From NCBI RefSeq assembly GCF_026109735.1, contig NZ_CP069620.1, positions 682,001 through 746,000 of the forward strand: 64,000 nucleotides of DNA, read 5' to 3'. Made by a program: the position numbers and the translations under genes. The DNA comes from Salinimicrobium tongyeongense. GTDB lineage: Bacteria > Bacteroidota > Bacteroidia > Flavobacteriales > Flavobacteriaceae. The notes beneath the pieces are model-generated. The model ran no database searches, was not told the DNA's origin, and worked only from the letters and a program-made list of their open reading frames with translations. Shown piece after piece: positions 16,929 through 25,787 of the stretch. Position 1 is the stretch's first letter; each line of letters opens with the position of its first letter.

Positions 16929-18218
16929 CTATTCAAATAATCTGGGTAACCACAAACTAATTTCAGGTATAAAAGTCACCAGCATTAGTACAATAAACAT
17001 AGCTACATACAAGGGCAGGAGAGGTTTTATTACTTTCTGAATACTGGTTTTTGCCACACTTACCCCAATGAACAATACCGAGCCTACGGGCGGGCTACAC
17101 AGGCCCACACACAAATTCATTACCATCATAATTCCGAAGTGAACCGGGTCAACCCCAAGTTCGGTTACCACAGGAAGAAAAATGGGCGTGAAGATTAAAA
17201 CGGCCGGGGTCATATCCATAAATGTTCCAACAAACAACAACAGCAGGTTTATGATGAGGAGAATCACAAAAATATTGTCACTCAGGCTTAACAGCGCATC
17301 GCTCACTGCCTGCGGAATATTCTCATAAGACATCACCCAGCTCATGCTCATCGAGGTAGCAATGAGCAGCATTACTATAGCCGTTGTCCCTACCGAACTC
17401 AAGAACACGCTGTGCAGGTCACTTATCTTCAATTCTTTATTGATGAAAGAAAGGATAAGGCAGTACAGCACTGCAATTCCCGATGCTTCGGTCGCTGTGA
17501 ATATTCCTGAAACTATTCCTCCAATTACCACTACCAGCAATAACAGGCTTGGCAGGGCCTGAAGGAAAGTGACCAGTATATTTTTTAGATTCGCCGGTGC
17601 CCCTGCCGGGTATTTCTTCTTTTTGATCCAAACTGCGGCTACAAGCATGAGAGCCAGCCCCATGAGGATTCCTGGGAGATATCCTGCCAAAAACAACGAT
17701 GCAATAGACACTCCGCCGCTCGCCAGGGAATATACAATAAGTACGTTGGAAGGTGGAATAACAAGTCCGGTGGTTGAAGCCGTAATATTCACAGCAGCCC
17801 CAAATTGTTTGGAATAACCTTCTTTTTCCATGGCAGGCCCTAGGATGCCACCCATGGCCGAGGTCGCGGCCACTGCCGATCCTGCTATGGCTCCAAACAA
17901 CATGGCGGCAACTACATTAACATAGATCAAACCTCCCGGTAAAGCCCCCATGAGGGCTTTTGCAAAAGCAATGAGCCGGTTGGCAATCCCTCCCTGATTC
18001 ATTATTTGACCTGCCAGTATAAACAGGGGAATGGCCAAGAGTGAAAAACTATCGAGACCGGTGGCCATACGCTGTGCAACGGTAGTAAATGCAGCCAGAC
18101 TATCTATAGACGCCAGGATAGTAAGTATACACGAAATCCCAATTGACCAGGCAACAGGTACTCCAATAGATAAAAGGATAATAAAGGAGAGTACCAATAT
18201 CAATACTTCAGACATCAT
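16929..18218 (-). CDS. dctM: TRAP transporter large permease subunit (DctM)
   Basis: 429 residues, almost entirely hydrophobic, with about 12 predicted membrane segments. It shows DctM-family motifs such as the N-terminal SIGVPVAWSIGIS, GNQ-like IMNQGGIANRLI, GSAVAATSAMGGILGPAM and GLVIPPSNVLIVYS. It forms the Na+-coupled channel of a tripartite ATP-independent periplasmic transporter. It overlaps the small-subunit gene by 4 bp (18215-18218), a sign of translational coupling. The neighbours indicate a hexuronate as substrate. Confidence 0.93.
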   Translation of the reverse strand: MMSEVLILVLSFIILLSIGVPVAWSIGISCILTILASIDSLAAFTTVAQRMATGLDSFSLLAIPLFILAGQIMNQGGIANRLIAFAKALMGALPGGLIYVNVVAAMLFGAIAGSAVAATSAMGGILGPAMEKEGYSKQFGAAVNITASTTGLVIPPSNVLIVYSLASGGVSIASLFLAGYLPGILMGLALMLVAAVWIKKKKYPAGAPANLKNILVTFLQALPSLLLLVVVIGGIVSGIFTATEASGIAVLYCLILSFINKELKISDLHSVFLSSVGTTAIVMLLIATSMSMSWVMSYENIPQAVSDALLSLSDNIFVILLIINLLLLFVGTFMDMTPAVLIFTPIFLPVVTELGVDPVHFGIMMVMNLCVGLCSPPVGSVLFIGVSVAKTSIQKVIKPLLPLYVAMFIVLMLVTFIPEISLWLPRLFE

Positions 18219-18682
18219 ACTAAATACTTTTTGGAATTAAAGATCTCGTGCATTTTATAGTAAATAACCAGCACTCCGCTAAGCGGCACTACACTGTAAA
18301 CCCAGGATAGTGGCACCCCCAGTGCTGCCGAAGACTGCCCTAAGAGGTCATTTACATAAACCAGGTTTCCTCCTCCAATTACGAGAACCGTCAGACTAAA
18401 GAGAATGATGAGGATATTAATAAAGATGCGAAGCTTTACTCTATTTTCGGGGTTGAGTTTTGGAGGTAGAATATCTATCGCCAAATGTGTTTGTTGCCCC
18501 GATGCATAAGCTGCTCCCAATATCCCAATCCATATAAAGAGGTACCTTGCCAGCTCTTCGGTAAATGAACTGGGGGAATTCATAAGGTACCTTGAAAATA
18601 TTTGCCACAAAACCGACAGCACCATGAGCACAAGAAGTACCACCAAAAAACTGCCCAGGATTTTATTTACTTTACTTCTCAT
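18215..18682 (-). CDS. dctQ: TRAP transporter small permease subunit (DctQ)
   Basis: 155 residues with four membrane segments. It has the DctQ pattern: LWQIFSRYLMNSPSSFTEEL near residues 25-44, RYLFIWIGILGAAYAS, and a C-terminal GVPLSWVYSVVPLSG. It works with DctM in the inner membrane. It starts 2 bp after the substrate-binding-protein stop and overlaps dctM by 4 bp. Confidence 0.92.
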   Translation of the reverse strand: MRSKVNKILGSFLVVLLVLMVLSVLWQIFSRYLMNSPSSFTEELARYLFIWIGILGAAYASGQQTHLAIDILPPKLNPENRVKLRIFINILIILFSLTVLVIGGGNLVYVNDLLGQSSAALGVPLSWVYSVVPLSGVLVIYYKMHEIFNSKKYLV

Positions 18683-18684
18683 AA

Positions 18685-19677
18685 CTATTTGATTTCCTGA
18701 ATAGCCTTAATTAGTTCTTTCATTTCTGGATCTTCTGAAAACTCTTCGTACATAGGCTGTACTTTCTGCCTAAAGAGTTCTTTATCGGGGTACAGCACCG
18801 TAACTCCTGCTTTCTGAATTTCATCTAAAGCTTCCAGTTCTGCTTTGCGCCATATCTCTTTTTGGTATTCTGAAGATTCCATAGCTGCCTCTTTCAACCA
18901 TTTTTGTTCCTGTGAACTCAAATCATTCCAAATCAAAGTGCTTATCAGCAGTTCATCGGGAAGGGCAGTATGTTCATTCATTACAAAATATTTGCATACC
19001 TCATAGTGGCGGGAAAGGTAAAAACTGGGTAAATTATTTTCAGCTCCATCTACAATCCCCTGCTGTAAGGCAGTGTAAAGCTCTCCCCAGGCAATGGGCG
19101 TAGGCGAACCTCCCAGGTGTTTTACCATGTTGATAGCCGTAGTGCTTTCCATTACCCGCAGCTTTAATCCTTTAAGAGCTTCTGGCTGTTCTACCGGCAC
19201 CTTGGCATAAAAACTTCTACTCCCGGCATCGTAAAAAGTGAGACCTTTTAAGCGTTTATCTACACTTTTATTCAGAAAACTTTCCCCAATCTCACCTTCC
19301 AGCACTTCAAATCTATGTTCTCGGTCGCGGAATAGAAACGGAAGCCCGAAAAGCTGCAGGCTCGGAACAAAATTCTCCAGAACACCTGTAGATACTTTGG
19401 TCATTCCAAGGCTTCCTATTTGCAGGAGTTCGAGACACTCTCTTTCTGAACCCAGCTGCTGGTTTGGATAAATGTCTATGGTCATACTGCCCCCCGATTT
19501 TTCGTACAAACGCTCTGACATATACACCATGGCTTTATGAACAGGATGAGAAGTATCAAGGCCGTGTCCAAGTTTTATTTTCCTTACATCACTTTGGTCA
19601 TCACATCCTGCTAAAATTAGAAGCAGGAAAAGAATTAAACCAGAGTGATATATTTTTTTCAGTTTAAGGATATTCAT
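18685..19677 (-). CDS. dctP: TRAP transporter substrate-binding lipoprotein (DctP/SiaP-like)
   Basis: 330 residues. The signal ends in lipobox LAGC (Cys25), so unlike most proteobacterial DctP proteins it is membrane-anchored. DctP features: KLGHGLDTSHPVHKAM, YPNQQLGSERECLELLQIG, LKGLKLRVMES (Arg expected to bind the carboxylate), and GELYTALQQGIVDGAENN. It captures the acidic sugar in the periplasm for DctQM. First gene of the transporter set; a 58-bp gap separates it from the PfkB kinase gene upstream. Confidence 0.93.
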   Translation of the reverse strand: MNILKLKKIYHSGLILFLLLILAGCDDQSDVRKIKLGHGLDTSHPVHKAMVYMSERLYEKSGGSMTIDIYPNQQLGSERECLELLQIGSLGMTKVSTGVLENFVPSLQLFGLPFLFRDREHRFEVLEGEIGESFLNKSVDKRLKGLTFYDAGSRSFYAKVPVEQPEALKGLKLRVMESTTAINMVKHLGGSPTPIAWGELYTALQQGIVDGAENNLPSFYLSRHYEVCKYFVMNEHTALPDELLISTLIWNDLSSQEQKWLKEAAMESSEYQKEIWRKAELEALDEIQKAGVTVLYPDKELFRQKVQPMYEEFSEDPEMKELIKAIQEIK

Positions 19678-19735
19678 TCTTTTGATGTTAATTAGTTCCC
19701 GGAATTTGGTGATTTCTCTGCCGGTTGATCAAATT

Positions 19736-20761
19736 TTATCTCTTAATTCTTCCATCAGTTTTTCCTTTTGCCACTTCAAGCACCTCCTCTACCCCCACCA
19801 GGTTAACATCTCCCATGTGGGTATGTTTTAAAGCACAGGCAGCATTGGCAAAATTGAGCGCCTCTTCATCACTAAAATGCTTTAATCCATAGATAACTCC
19901 TGCCGCAAAAGCGTCACCTGTTCCTATACGGTCTATCACATTGGTGATTTCAAGCTCTGTGGTTTTCAAATATTTTTCACCATTCCAGCATTGGCCATAG
20001 ATCTTTTGCCACGAAGCATTCACACTGGTACGCACTTTGTCGAAAACCTTTTTTATCTTCGGAAATTTCTCCATCAACGCCCTGCTACCTGCAATAAACC
20101 CTTCTTTATCTGAAGAAAAATTGGCATCAAGCAGTTCATTGATCTCATTCACGCCTCCTATAAATATCGTGGAAAGGGAAACCAGGTCTTCAAGCACCTC
20201 CCGGCTGCTTCTTCCGTAATTCCAGAGATTACTCCTGTAAGCCAGATCTACCGTAACAGTTATTCCTCTTTTTTGCGCCAGTTCAAGACCGGCTTTTAAG
20301 GTTTGGTAAGCTCCTTCAGACACTCCCGGGGAAATACCGCTCCAGTGCAAAAATTCAGCATCAAAAAGCACTTTTTGCCAGTCTACCTGTTCAGGAGAAA
20401 TATTTGCAAAAGAACTGTGAAGACGGTTATAAGAAACCTGACTTGAACGCAGAGAAGAACCTACTTCCAGAAAATAAAGCCCCAAAGGAAAATTGACCTT
20501 TTTGACTGCCGAAACGCCAATCCCATACTTTCGCAGCGTGGCCAGGGCGGCATCACCTACTATATCGTTTGAGATATTGGTCACGTGTTGAACTTCTACC
20601 CCCATATTAGCGAGCGAAGCACCTACATTCATCTCTGTTCCCCCAAAAAAGAAATCCATTTGGGTCGCCTGCAAAAGCTTCCTGTTATCTGATGGTGATA
20701 AGCGCATCAAAACCTCACCAAAGGTGATGATCTTTTTTGTTTCTGAAGCTTTTTCCTGCAT
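19736..20761 (-). CDS. kdgK: PfkB-family sugar kinase, probable 2-keto-3-deoxygluconate kinase (copy 1)
   Basis: 341 residues. Ribokinase/PfkB fold: N-terminal TFGEVLMRLSP, substrate lid GGTEMNVGASLANMG near 43-57, and C-terminal ATP/anion-hole motif DRIGTGDAFAAG with the catalytic Asp. It would phosphorylate KDG to KDPG. It is paralogous to the kinase at 21597-22637 (both end in ALKHT--GD-NLV--EV). Which copy is the KDG kinase and whether the other prefers a different keto-sugar cannot be told from the sequence. It is separated from the aldolase gene by 154 bp, which may hold its own promoter. Confidence 0.85.
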   Translation of the reverse strand: MQEKASETKKIITFGEVLMRLSPSDNRKLLQATQMDFFFGGTEMNVGASLANMGVEVQHVTNISNDIVGDAALATLRKYGIGVSAVKKVNFPLGLYFLEVGSSLRSSQVSYNRLHSSFANISPEQVDWQKVLFDAEFLHWSGISPGVSEGAYQTLKAGLELAQKRGITVTVDLAYRSNLWNYGRSSREVLEDLVSLSTIFIGGVNEINELLDANFSSDKEGFIAGSRALMEKFPKIKKVFDKVRTSVNASWQKIYGQCWNGEKYLKTTELEITNVIDRIGTGDAFAAGVIYGLKHFSDEEALNFANAACALKHTHMGDVNLVGVEEVLEVAKGKTDGRIKR

Positions 20762-20915
20762 GTGTATTATAAAAGAGGCTGACTTAAAATTAAGGCTTAC
20801 ATCTTTTTAAGATCGAAGTATAACTGAAGGTGTTTTTCATCCTGAAGTACCAGTACCCGGAGAAGTCTTTCCTATTTATGATCGCAAATTTCAAGGCAGC
20901 CCCTGCTTTATTGTC

Positions 20916-21584
20916 TTATTTTTTTAGCTTTTTGATTAGATCCAGAGTCTCGCTTACCATTTTTTCAAGACCTGCATAATCTTTATTGGCGATGACCTCT
21001 TTTGAAATTAATTTAGATCCCATCCCTACACAGGTTACCCCGGCATCAAACCAGCCTTTTAAATTTTCTTCGGTGGGAGAAACGCCGCCGGTAGGCATAA
21101 TGCTGGTCCAGGGTTGTGGTCCTTTAATTCCTTTTACGAAAGCGGGGCCATAAGTTCCTCCAGGGAAAAGTTTCACGATCTCGCATCCCAGTTCCTCGGC
21201 ACGAGCTATTTCTGAAAGTGAGCCACAGCCGGGAGACCATAGCACCTTTCGGCGGTTACACACTATGGCAATATCTTCTCTTAAGACCGGGGTAACGATA
21301 AAGTTCGCCCCCAGTTGCATGTATAGAGAAGCTGCGGCAGCATCGGTCACAGAACCCACTCCCATAACCATTCCCGGAAGTTCTTTTATTGCGTATTTAC
21401 TTAACTCCCCAAACACTTCGAAAGCAAAATCACCACGGCTGGTGAATTCCATAAGACGGGCACCCCCATCGTAACAGGCTTTCAGTATTTTTTTAGCCAC
21501 TTCAACATCCTGGTGAAAAAATAGAGGAACCATCCCCTGATCTTTCATGATTGATGCTACTTCTATTTTTGAGTATTGAGCCAT
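20916..21584 (-). CDS. eda: KDPG/KHG aldolase
   Basis: 222 residues. It cleaves 2-keto-3-deoxy-6-phosphogluconate to pyruvate and glyceraldehyde 3-phosphate, the last step of the pathway here. Motifs: Glu in RLMEFTSRG (near residue 46), GVGSVTDAAAA, TPVLREDIA, SPGCGS, and the Schiff-base Lys in CEIVKLFPGG; then MPTGGVSPTEENLKGW. The start follows the upstream kinase stop by 12 bp, so these two are cotranscribed. Confidence 0.93.
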   Translation of the reverse strand: MAQYSKIEVASIMKDQGMVPLFFHQDVEVAKKILKACYDGGARLMEFTSRGDFAFEVFGELSKYAIKELPGMVMGVGSVTDAAAASLYMQLGANFIVTPVLREDIAIVCNRRKVLWSPGCGSLSEIARAEELGCEIVKLFPGGTYGPAFVKGIKGPQPWTSIMPTGGVSPTEENLKGWFDAGVTCVGMGSKLISKEVIANKDYAGLEKMVSETLDLIKKLKK

Positions 21585-21596
21585 AACATTTACATT

Positions 21597-22637
21597 TTAT
21601 CGGGCAACACGGCCGGAGGCGTCACCGCCCATTAGTTTTTTCACTTCATCTACAGTTACCAGGTTAGCGTCACCTTTAATAGTATGTTTTAAGGCTGATG
21701 CTGCTACGGCAAAATTCAGGGCATTTTGATCATCTTCAGGGTATTTCAGTAATCCGTAGATCAAACCTGCCATAAAGGAATCTCCTCCTCCAACACGGTC
21801 TACTATGTGAGTAATATTATATTCAGGAGATTTGAACATGGTCTTACCATCATAAAGAACACCGGCCCAGGTATTGTGGGAAGCTGAAAGTGAACCTCTT
21901 AAGGTAGTGATCACTTTTTTGGCGTTGGGGAATTTTTCCATCATTTGCTCACAAACAGAAAGAAAAGCTTCAGCCTTTACGTGCTCTCCCTGGGTGGTAA
22001 TATCCAAACCTTCAGGTTTAATTCCGAAATGCTTCTCTGCATCTTCTTCGTTCCCTAAAATAATATCGCAATAGGATGTGAGTTCGGTCATGATCTTTTC
22101 AGGTTCAACCCCATATTTCCATAGCTTCGCACGATAATTAAGATCGGTTGAAATAGTTATTCCTTTAGCACTGGCAGCCTTTACTGCTTCAAGGCAGGCA
22201 TCGGCTGCTCCCTGTGAAATTGCCGGGGTAATACCCGTCCAATGGAACCAGCCTGCATCCTCAAACACCTCATCCCAGTCTACCATTCCCTTTTCAATTT
22301 GAGACATGGCAGAGTGGGCACGGTCATAAACCACTTTACTCCCGCGGCTAACCGCACCGGTCTCTAAAAAATAAATTCCCAGGCGTTCTCCTCCAAAAAT
22401 GATCTTCCCGGTACCTACATTTCTTTTGCGCATTTCCATCAAAGCGCACTCACCAATGTCATTTTTAGGAAGGCGGGTAACAAAATCTACCGGCACCCCG
22501 TAATTGGCAAGAGATACTGCCACGTTAGACTCACCTCCGCCATACACCACATCAAAACTTGTTGCCTGCGAAAACCGCAAGTGCTCCTGAGGGGCAAGAC
22601 GTAACATTATTTCTCCAAAAGTCACTACTTTTTTCAT
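21597..22637 (-). CDS. kdgK: PfkB-family sugar kinase, probable 2-keto-3-deoxygluconate kinase (copy 2)
   Basis: 346 residues. PfkB features: TFGEIMLRLAP, VYGGGESNVAVSLANYGVP near 31-49, DRAHSAMSQ, TDLNYRAKLWKYG, and DRVGGGDSFMAGLIYG with the catalytic Asp. It is the first gene of the leftward uronate cluster and lies 12 bp from eda, so it is the more likely dedicated KDG kinase. It resembles the kinase at 19736-20761 along its whole length but differs in the lid (GGGESN versus GGTEMN). The leader contains a strong hairpin. Confidence 0.87.
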   Translation of the reverse strand: MKKVVTFGEIMLRLAPQEHLRFSQATSFDVVYGGGESNVAVSLANYGVPVDFVTRLPKNDIGECALMEMRKRNVGTGKIIFGGERLGIYFLETGAVSRGSKVVYDRAHSAMSQIEKGMVDWDEVFEDAGWFHWTGITPAISQGAADACLEAVKAASAKGITISTDLNYRAKLWKYGVEPEKIMTELTSYCDIILGNEEDAEKHFGIKPEGLDITTQGEHVKAEAFLSVCEQMMEKFPNAKKVITTLRGSLSASHNTWAGVLYDGKTMFKSPEYNITHIVDRVGGGDSFMAGLIYGLLKYPEDDQNALNFAVAASALKHTIKGDANLVTVDEVKKLMGGDASGRVAR

Positions 22638-22669
22638 AAATCTGTGTTGATTAAATATAATACATATTC

Positions 22670-22702
22670 CAGCTGTAGCCCTTGCAGATGCAGGCTAAGC
22701 TG
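22670..22702 (-). promoter_or_regulatory. Hairpin in the leader of the kinase-aldolase operon
   Basis: CAGCT-G-TAGCC pairs with GGCTA-AGCTG, giving 10 base pairs with one bulged G, and the loop contains two TGCA words. It lies 33 bp upstream of the start codon at 22637. It could be an operator for a uronate-responsive regulator or an mRNA stability element. Confidence 0.4.
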
Positions 22703-23075
22703 TTTTAAAATTCAAAATATTCTTTTGCATTATGGTAACTGATATTCGCTACTGTCTACCCTAAAAGATCATGTTACGGGGTAGTTCTCCTCTTGGCATT
22801 TATTCCCCGAACAAGTTACATAAAAGTTTGCTAAAATTCTCATGCCGAAGAAAAGAAAGGAGCGCCTGAAATGAGTCTACATCCCAATAATAACACTAAC
22901 CAGCTCCATATTGTAAAGTGCCATCTGGTGCTTTTAAAAACTTATACCTGAAGCTTACTTTGTTACCCAGCTTTAAAACAGCAAATTACATTTAAGACCC
23001 AACAAAGAAAATAAGAAATAAAATAAAAATGCAATAGATTACCTGTAGTAAGAAAATGCATATTACAGGTACAAA

Positions 23076-23111
23076 AAAAGCATCAGCGAAAATTAATCCC
23101 GCTGATGCTTA
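23076..23111 (-). terminator. Rho-independent terminator of the CarboxypepD_reg gene
   Basis: On the minus strand AAGCATCAGCGGGA and CGCTGATGCTTTTTTT form a strong hairpin with a T run, just after the gene ending at 23136. Confidence 0.85.
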
Positions 23112-23135
23112 GAGTTATTATTTATAAAAACCTTC

Positions 23136-23936
23136 TTACCTCTTCATAAATTCCGTGCTTTGCAGCACCATTAGGTCCAGGAGCTGTAGTTCGTTCTCTT
23201 TTTCTAACAGGGCGTGTGATACGCCTTTTTTATGCAGATATGCGATAAAGGCGAGAATTTCTTCTTTGTCTATTTTTAGAACTTCCTGGAAAAATTCACG
23301 GTCATACCGCCTCAGCAACTCCCGCTCAAGCCGGTCATAACCTGCTCTTGCCCTTAGTATTTCCTGAGACCTGTCTTTTGGGGCCGGAGCTACAAGGTCT
23401 ACAAGACCGCCAATGATCTTTATGGGCTGAAAACCATATTCCATATTTGCCGGCATTCCCGGATTTGCAATACCTGTCTGGCTATCGGGTGAAAAGCTAT
23501 AATCCATACCCATGACTTCAGCGGCAGACCATGTGGGCAGGTCAAGTTCGAGAACGGGAATATTTTTAAGGTCGGCTGCAAGGTTTCCGGTGAGGTTGTG
23601 GGGCTTAATCACCACTTCTGCCAGTTCATTGATATCTTCGGTGATTTCTACCTGCAAGATTCCCGTGCTCATCACATGCTCATCAACTACCACCAGGAGA
23701 TCCCTGTATTGTACAGCCGAAATGTAAAGAGAATCTTTCAAGCTCGCACTAATAATAAAATCTCCATTCCTGTTGGAAACACTACCTTTCCCGGTGTTTT
23801 TATTATAAATACTAATACCCTGGGCGTCGGCTTCCGCAGGTACTTTTATGCTCCCCTTAATTTCGACTTCCCCTATAGATTGAGCAGCAGCCGTAAATGT
23901 TGTGAAAAGCAAAACAAAAATGTAAATATGCTTCAT
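23136..23936 (-). CDS. Secreted CarboxypepD_reg-like domain protein (paralogue A)
   Basis: 266 residues. Signal peptide (about 1-19, ending AAAQ), then a carboxypeptidase-regulatory-like beta-sandwich (about 24-110: GSIKVPAEADAQGISIYNKNTGKGSVSNRNGDF, shown here in parts as GSIKV-PAEA and GKGSVSNRNGDF) and a helical C-terminal half with YDREFFQEVLKIDKEEI. It shares both halves with the neighbour at 24056-24850. Such proteins are common and uncharacterised in Flavobacteriaceae and probably sit in the periplasm or on the surface. No catalytic motif is seen. Confidence 0.75.
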   Translation of the reverse strand: MKHIYIFVLLFTTFTAAAQSIGEVEIKGSIKVPAEADAQGISIYNKNTGKGSVSNRNGDFIISASLKDSLYISAVQYRDLLVVVDEHVMSTGILQVEITEDINELAEVVIKPHNLTGNLAADLKNIPVLELDLPTWSAAEVMGMDYSFSPDSQTGIANPGMPANMEYGFQPIKIIGGLVDLVAPAPKDRSQEILRARAGYDRLERELLRRYDREFFQEVLKIDKEEILAFIAYLHKKGVSHALLEKENELQLLDLMVLQSTEFMKR

Positions 23937-24055
23937 ATTATTAATAACGACACAAATCTGCCATAATTACATCAAAATTGCAGTAACTCAAAAAAAGGTA
24001 TTACAAGTCAGGTCTCAAAAATGTCAAATTCGGTAAGTATTTTTATTACTGGCTC

Positions 24056-24850
24056 TTAATCTTCCGCAGGAGAACCCGCCTGCCGCTGTTTAAATTTCTG
24101 GCTTTGCGCCACAAGGAACTCAATTAACATCATCTCGTTCTCAGGTTGCAGCATTTGGTCGGTAAGGCCGTTATCTGCAGCAAAATATATGAACTCTTCT
24201 ATCTTTTCTTCGGAAATATTCAGCTGTTCCTTGAAAAATTCATCATCATGCAGCCTTAGAATCTGTTCATCAAGATCATCGTCACCGCCCAGGGTTGTGG
24301 TCACATCACGGGAGGTAAAAATGTTCCGGAAGATATTGGCAAAGTCCATCCCGCTGTAAATCATTCCGCTGCGCATGGCTGCATTGGGGGGAGAAACCAG
24401 CGAATCGGGTCGAAAAGTGTGATTATACGGATTAATTTCTGCGGCCGATTTTGTAGGAAGATCGGTTGGGGTCACAGGAATGATCTTTACATCTACCTCT
24501 ACATTTCCCGAAAGGTCATAAGGGCTCACCACAACTTCGGGTAGTTCGGTAACAGCTTCTGAAAGAAAAACGTTGAGCTGCCGGTTTTGAACCACCCCTT
24601 TGTCTACCACTACCGAGAAATCCTGAAATTGCAGGGCCGAAAACTGCAAAGTATCCCCGGCTGTTACCCGAATAGTGAAATTGCCATTGTCATTGACCAC
24701 GGTGGCACTTTTGGCAGTTCGGTTCACTACGGTAATACCTTTTGGGCTCTCCCCAACAGGCGGCGTAACACTTCCGTTAATTTGCACTCTGTCCTGGGAC
24801 AGCACTGTGCACGAAATAAAGAAAATAAGACAGGATAATAATGATTTCAT
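24056..24850 (-). CDS. Secreted CarboxypepD_reg-like domain protein (paralogue B)
   Basis: 264 residues. Signal peptide ending VLSQ near residue 19, CarboxypepD_reg-like domain (about 24-108, with GITVVNRTAKSATVVNDNGNF), then a helical C-terminus with DDEFFKEQLNISEEKIEEFI that matches the same region of the downstream paralogue. The 119-bp gap between them and the shared strand suggest tandem duplication followed by strong divergence. Function unknown. Confidence 0.75.
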   Translation of the reverse strand: MKSLLSCLIFFISCTVLSQDRVQINGSVTPPVGESPKGITVVNRTAKSATVVNDNGNFTIRVTAGDTLQFSALQFQDFSVVVDKGVVQNRQLNVFLSEAVTELPEVVVSPYDLSGNVEVDVKIIPVTPTDLPTKSAAEINPYNHTFRPDSLVSPPNAAMRSGMIYSGMDFANIFRNIFTSRDVTTTLGGDDDLDEQILRLHDDEFFKEQLNISEEKIEEFIYFAADNGLTDQMLQPENEMMLIEFLVAQSQKFKQRQAGSPAED

Positions 24851-25079
24851 AGTGCTGGTTTTCTTAAAGGAACAAAATCTAATCTTTATAAAAATTTAAT
24901 TCGCGACTAAACTTTCGTTAAATATCTCTTCCGCAGAGAGAATCGCTGTTACTGCTCAAAATGCCTCTCTCCAGCCTTTTCTTCTCGATTTTATTCGACT
25001 TTCCCTACAGAATTGGCCAAATTTTAGAATCTCCCTGTGCCATATTTTTTAATTTTACATCAACTACTAAAAAGCCCGC

Positions 25080-25787
25080 ATGAAAAATCTCGTTCTTGCC
25101 AGTACTTCTACCCTGCACGGCCAGGAATATCTTGAATATTTGCTGCCCCTCATAAAAAGCCATTTTAGGGACTGCAGTAAAATTTTGTTTATCCCCTATG
25201 CCCGCCCCGGCGGGATCTCCCATGAAGATTATACTGCAACAGCCGGAAAAGCCTTTGAAAAAGCCGGACTCCAGGTTCACGGAATCCACGAATTTGATTC
25301 TCCTCATGAAGCTGTGAAACAAGCTGACGGCTTCTTTACCGGTGGCGGAAATACTTTTCTGCTTGTCCAGCAACTTTACAGGAACGACCTGCTTCCTGCG
25401 CTTAAAGAGGCCATAAATAAAGGGGTGGCCTATTTAGGTACGAGCGCCGGAACCAACATTGCCGGCCTAAGCATGAAGACCACTAACGATATGCCTATAG
25501 TTTACCCGCCTTCCTTCAATACCCTGGGCATTGTACCCTTCAACATCAACCCGCATTACCTTGATCCCGATCCTGCTTCAACCCATAAAGGAGAGACCCG
25601 GGAAACCCGTATCAGGGAATTTCACAGCCATAATCCGCAACCCGTGGTAGGGCTTCGCGAAGGAAGCTGGCTCGAGGTAAAAGGAAAAAATATTAAACTG
25701 AAAGGCGACCTTACCGCCAGGATTTTTGAAGCCGGGAAGGAAGCTTTTGAAGTAGAACCGGAAACCCTGCTGAATGACCTCAACTAG
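25080..25787 (+). CDS. pepE: Dipeptidase E (alpha-aspartyl dipeptidase)
   Basis: 235 residues, peptidase family S51. It hydrolyses dipeptides with N-terminal Asp. Nucleophile Ser in YLGTSAGTNIAG (near residue 121), FTGGGNTF motif near 86-93, FNINPHYLD near 157, and the conserved GLREGSWL. No signal peptide, so cytoplasmic. The stop overlaps the glutaminase start by 14 bp, so the two are translationally coupled; both act on acidic or amide amino acids. Confidence 0.92.
   Translation: MKNLVLASTSTLHGQEYLEYLLPLIKSHFRDCSKILFIPYARPGGISHEDYTATAGKAFEKAGLQVHGIHEFDSPHEAVKQADGFFTGGGNTFLLVQQLYRNDLLPALKEAINKGVAYLGTSAGTNIAGLSMKTTNDMPIVYPPSFNTLGIVPFNINPHYLDPDPASTHKGETRETRIREFHSHNPQPVVGLREGSWLEVKGKNIKLKGDLTARIFEAGKEAFEVEPETLLNDLN

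Larger units (their letters stand above)
22638..23135. other. Leader and promoter region of the uronate cluster
   Basis: 498 bp without a gene. It should hold the promoter of the leftward kinase-aldolase operon. A bulged hairpin at 22670-22702 and a terminator at 23076-23111 are listed separately. No clear operator was seen in the rest. Confidence 0.5.
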
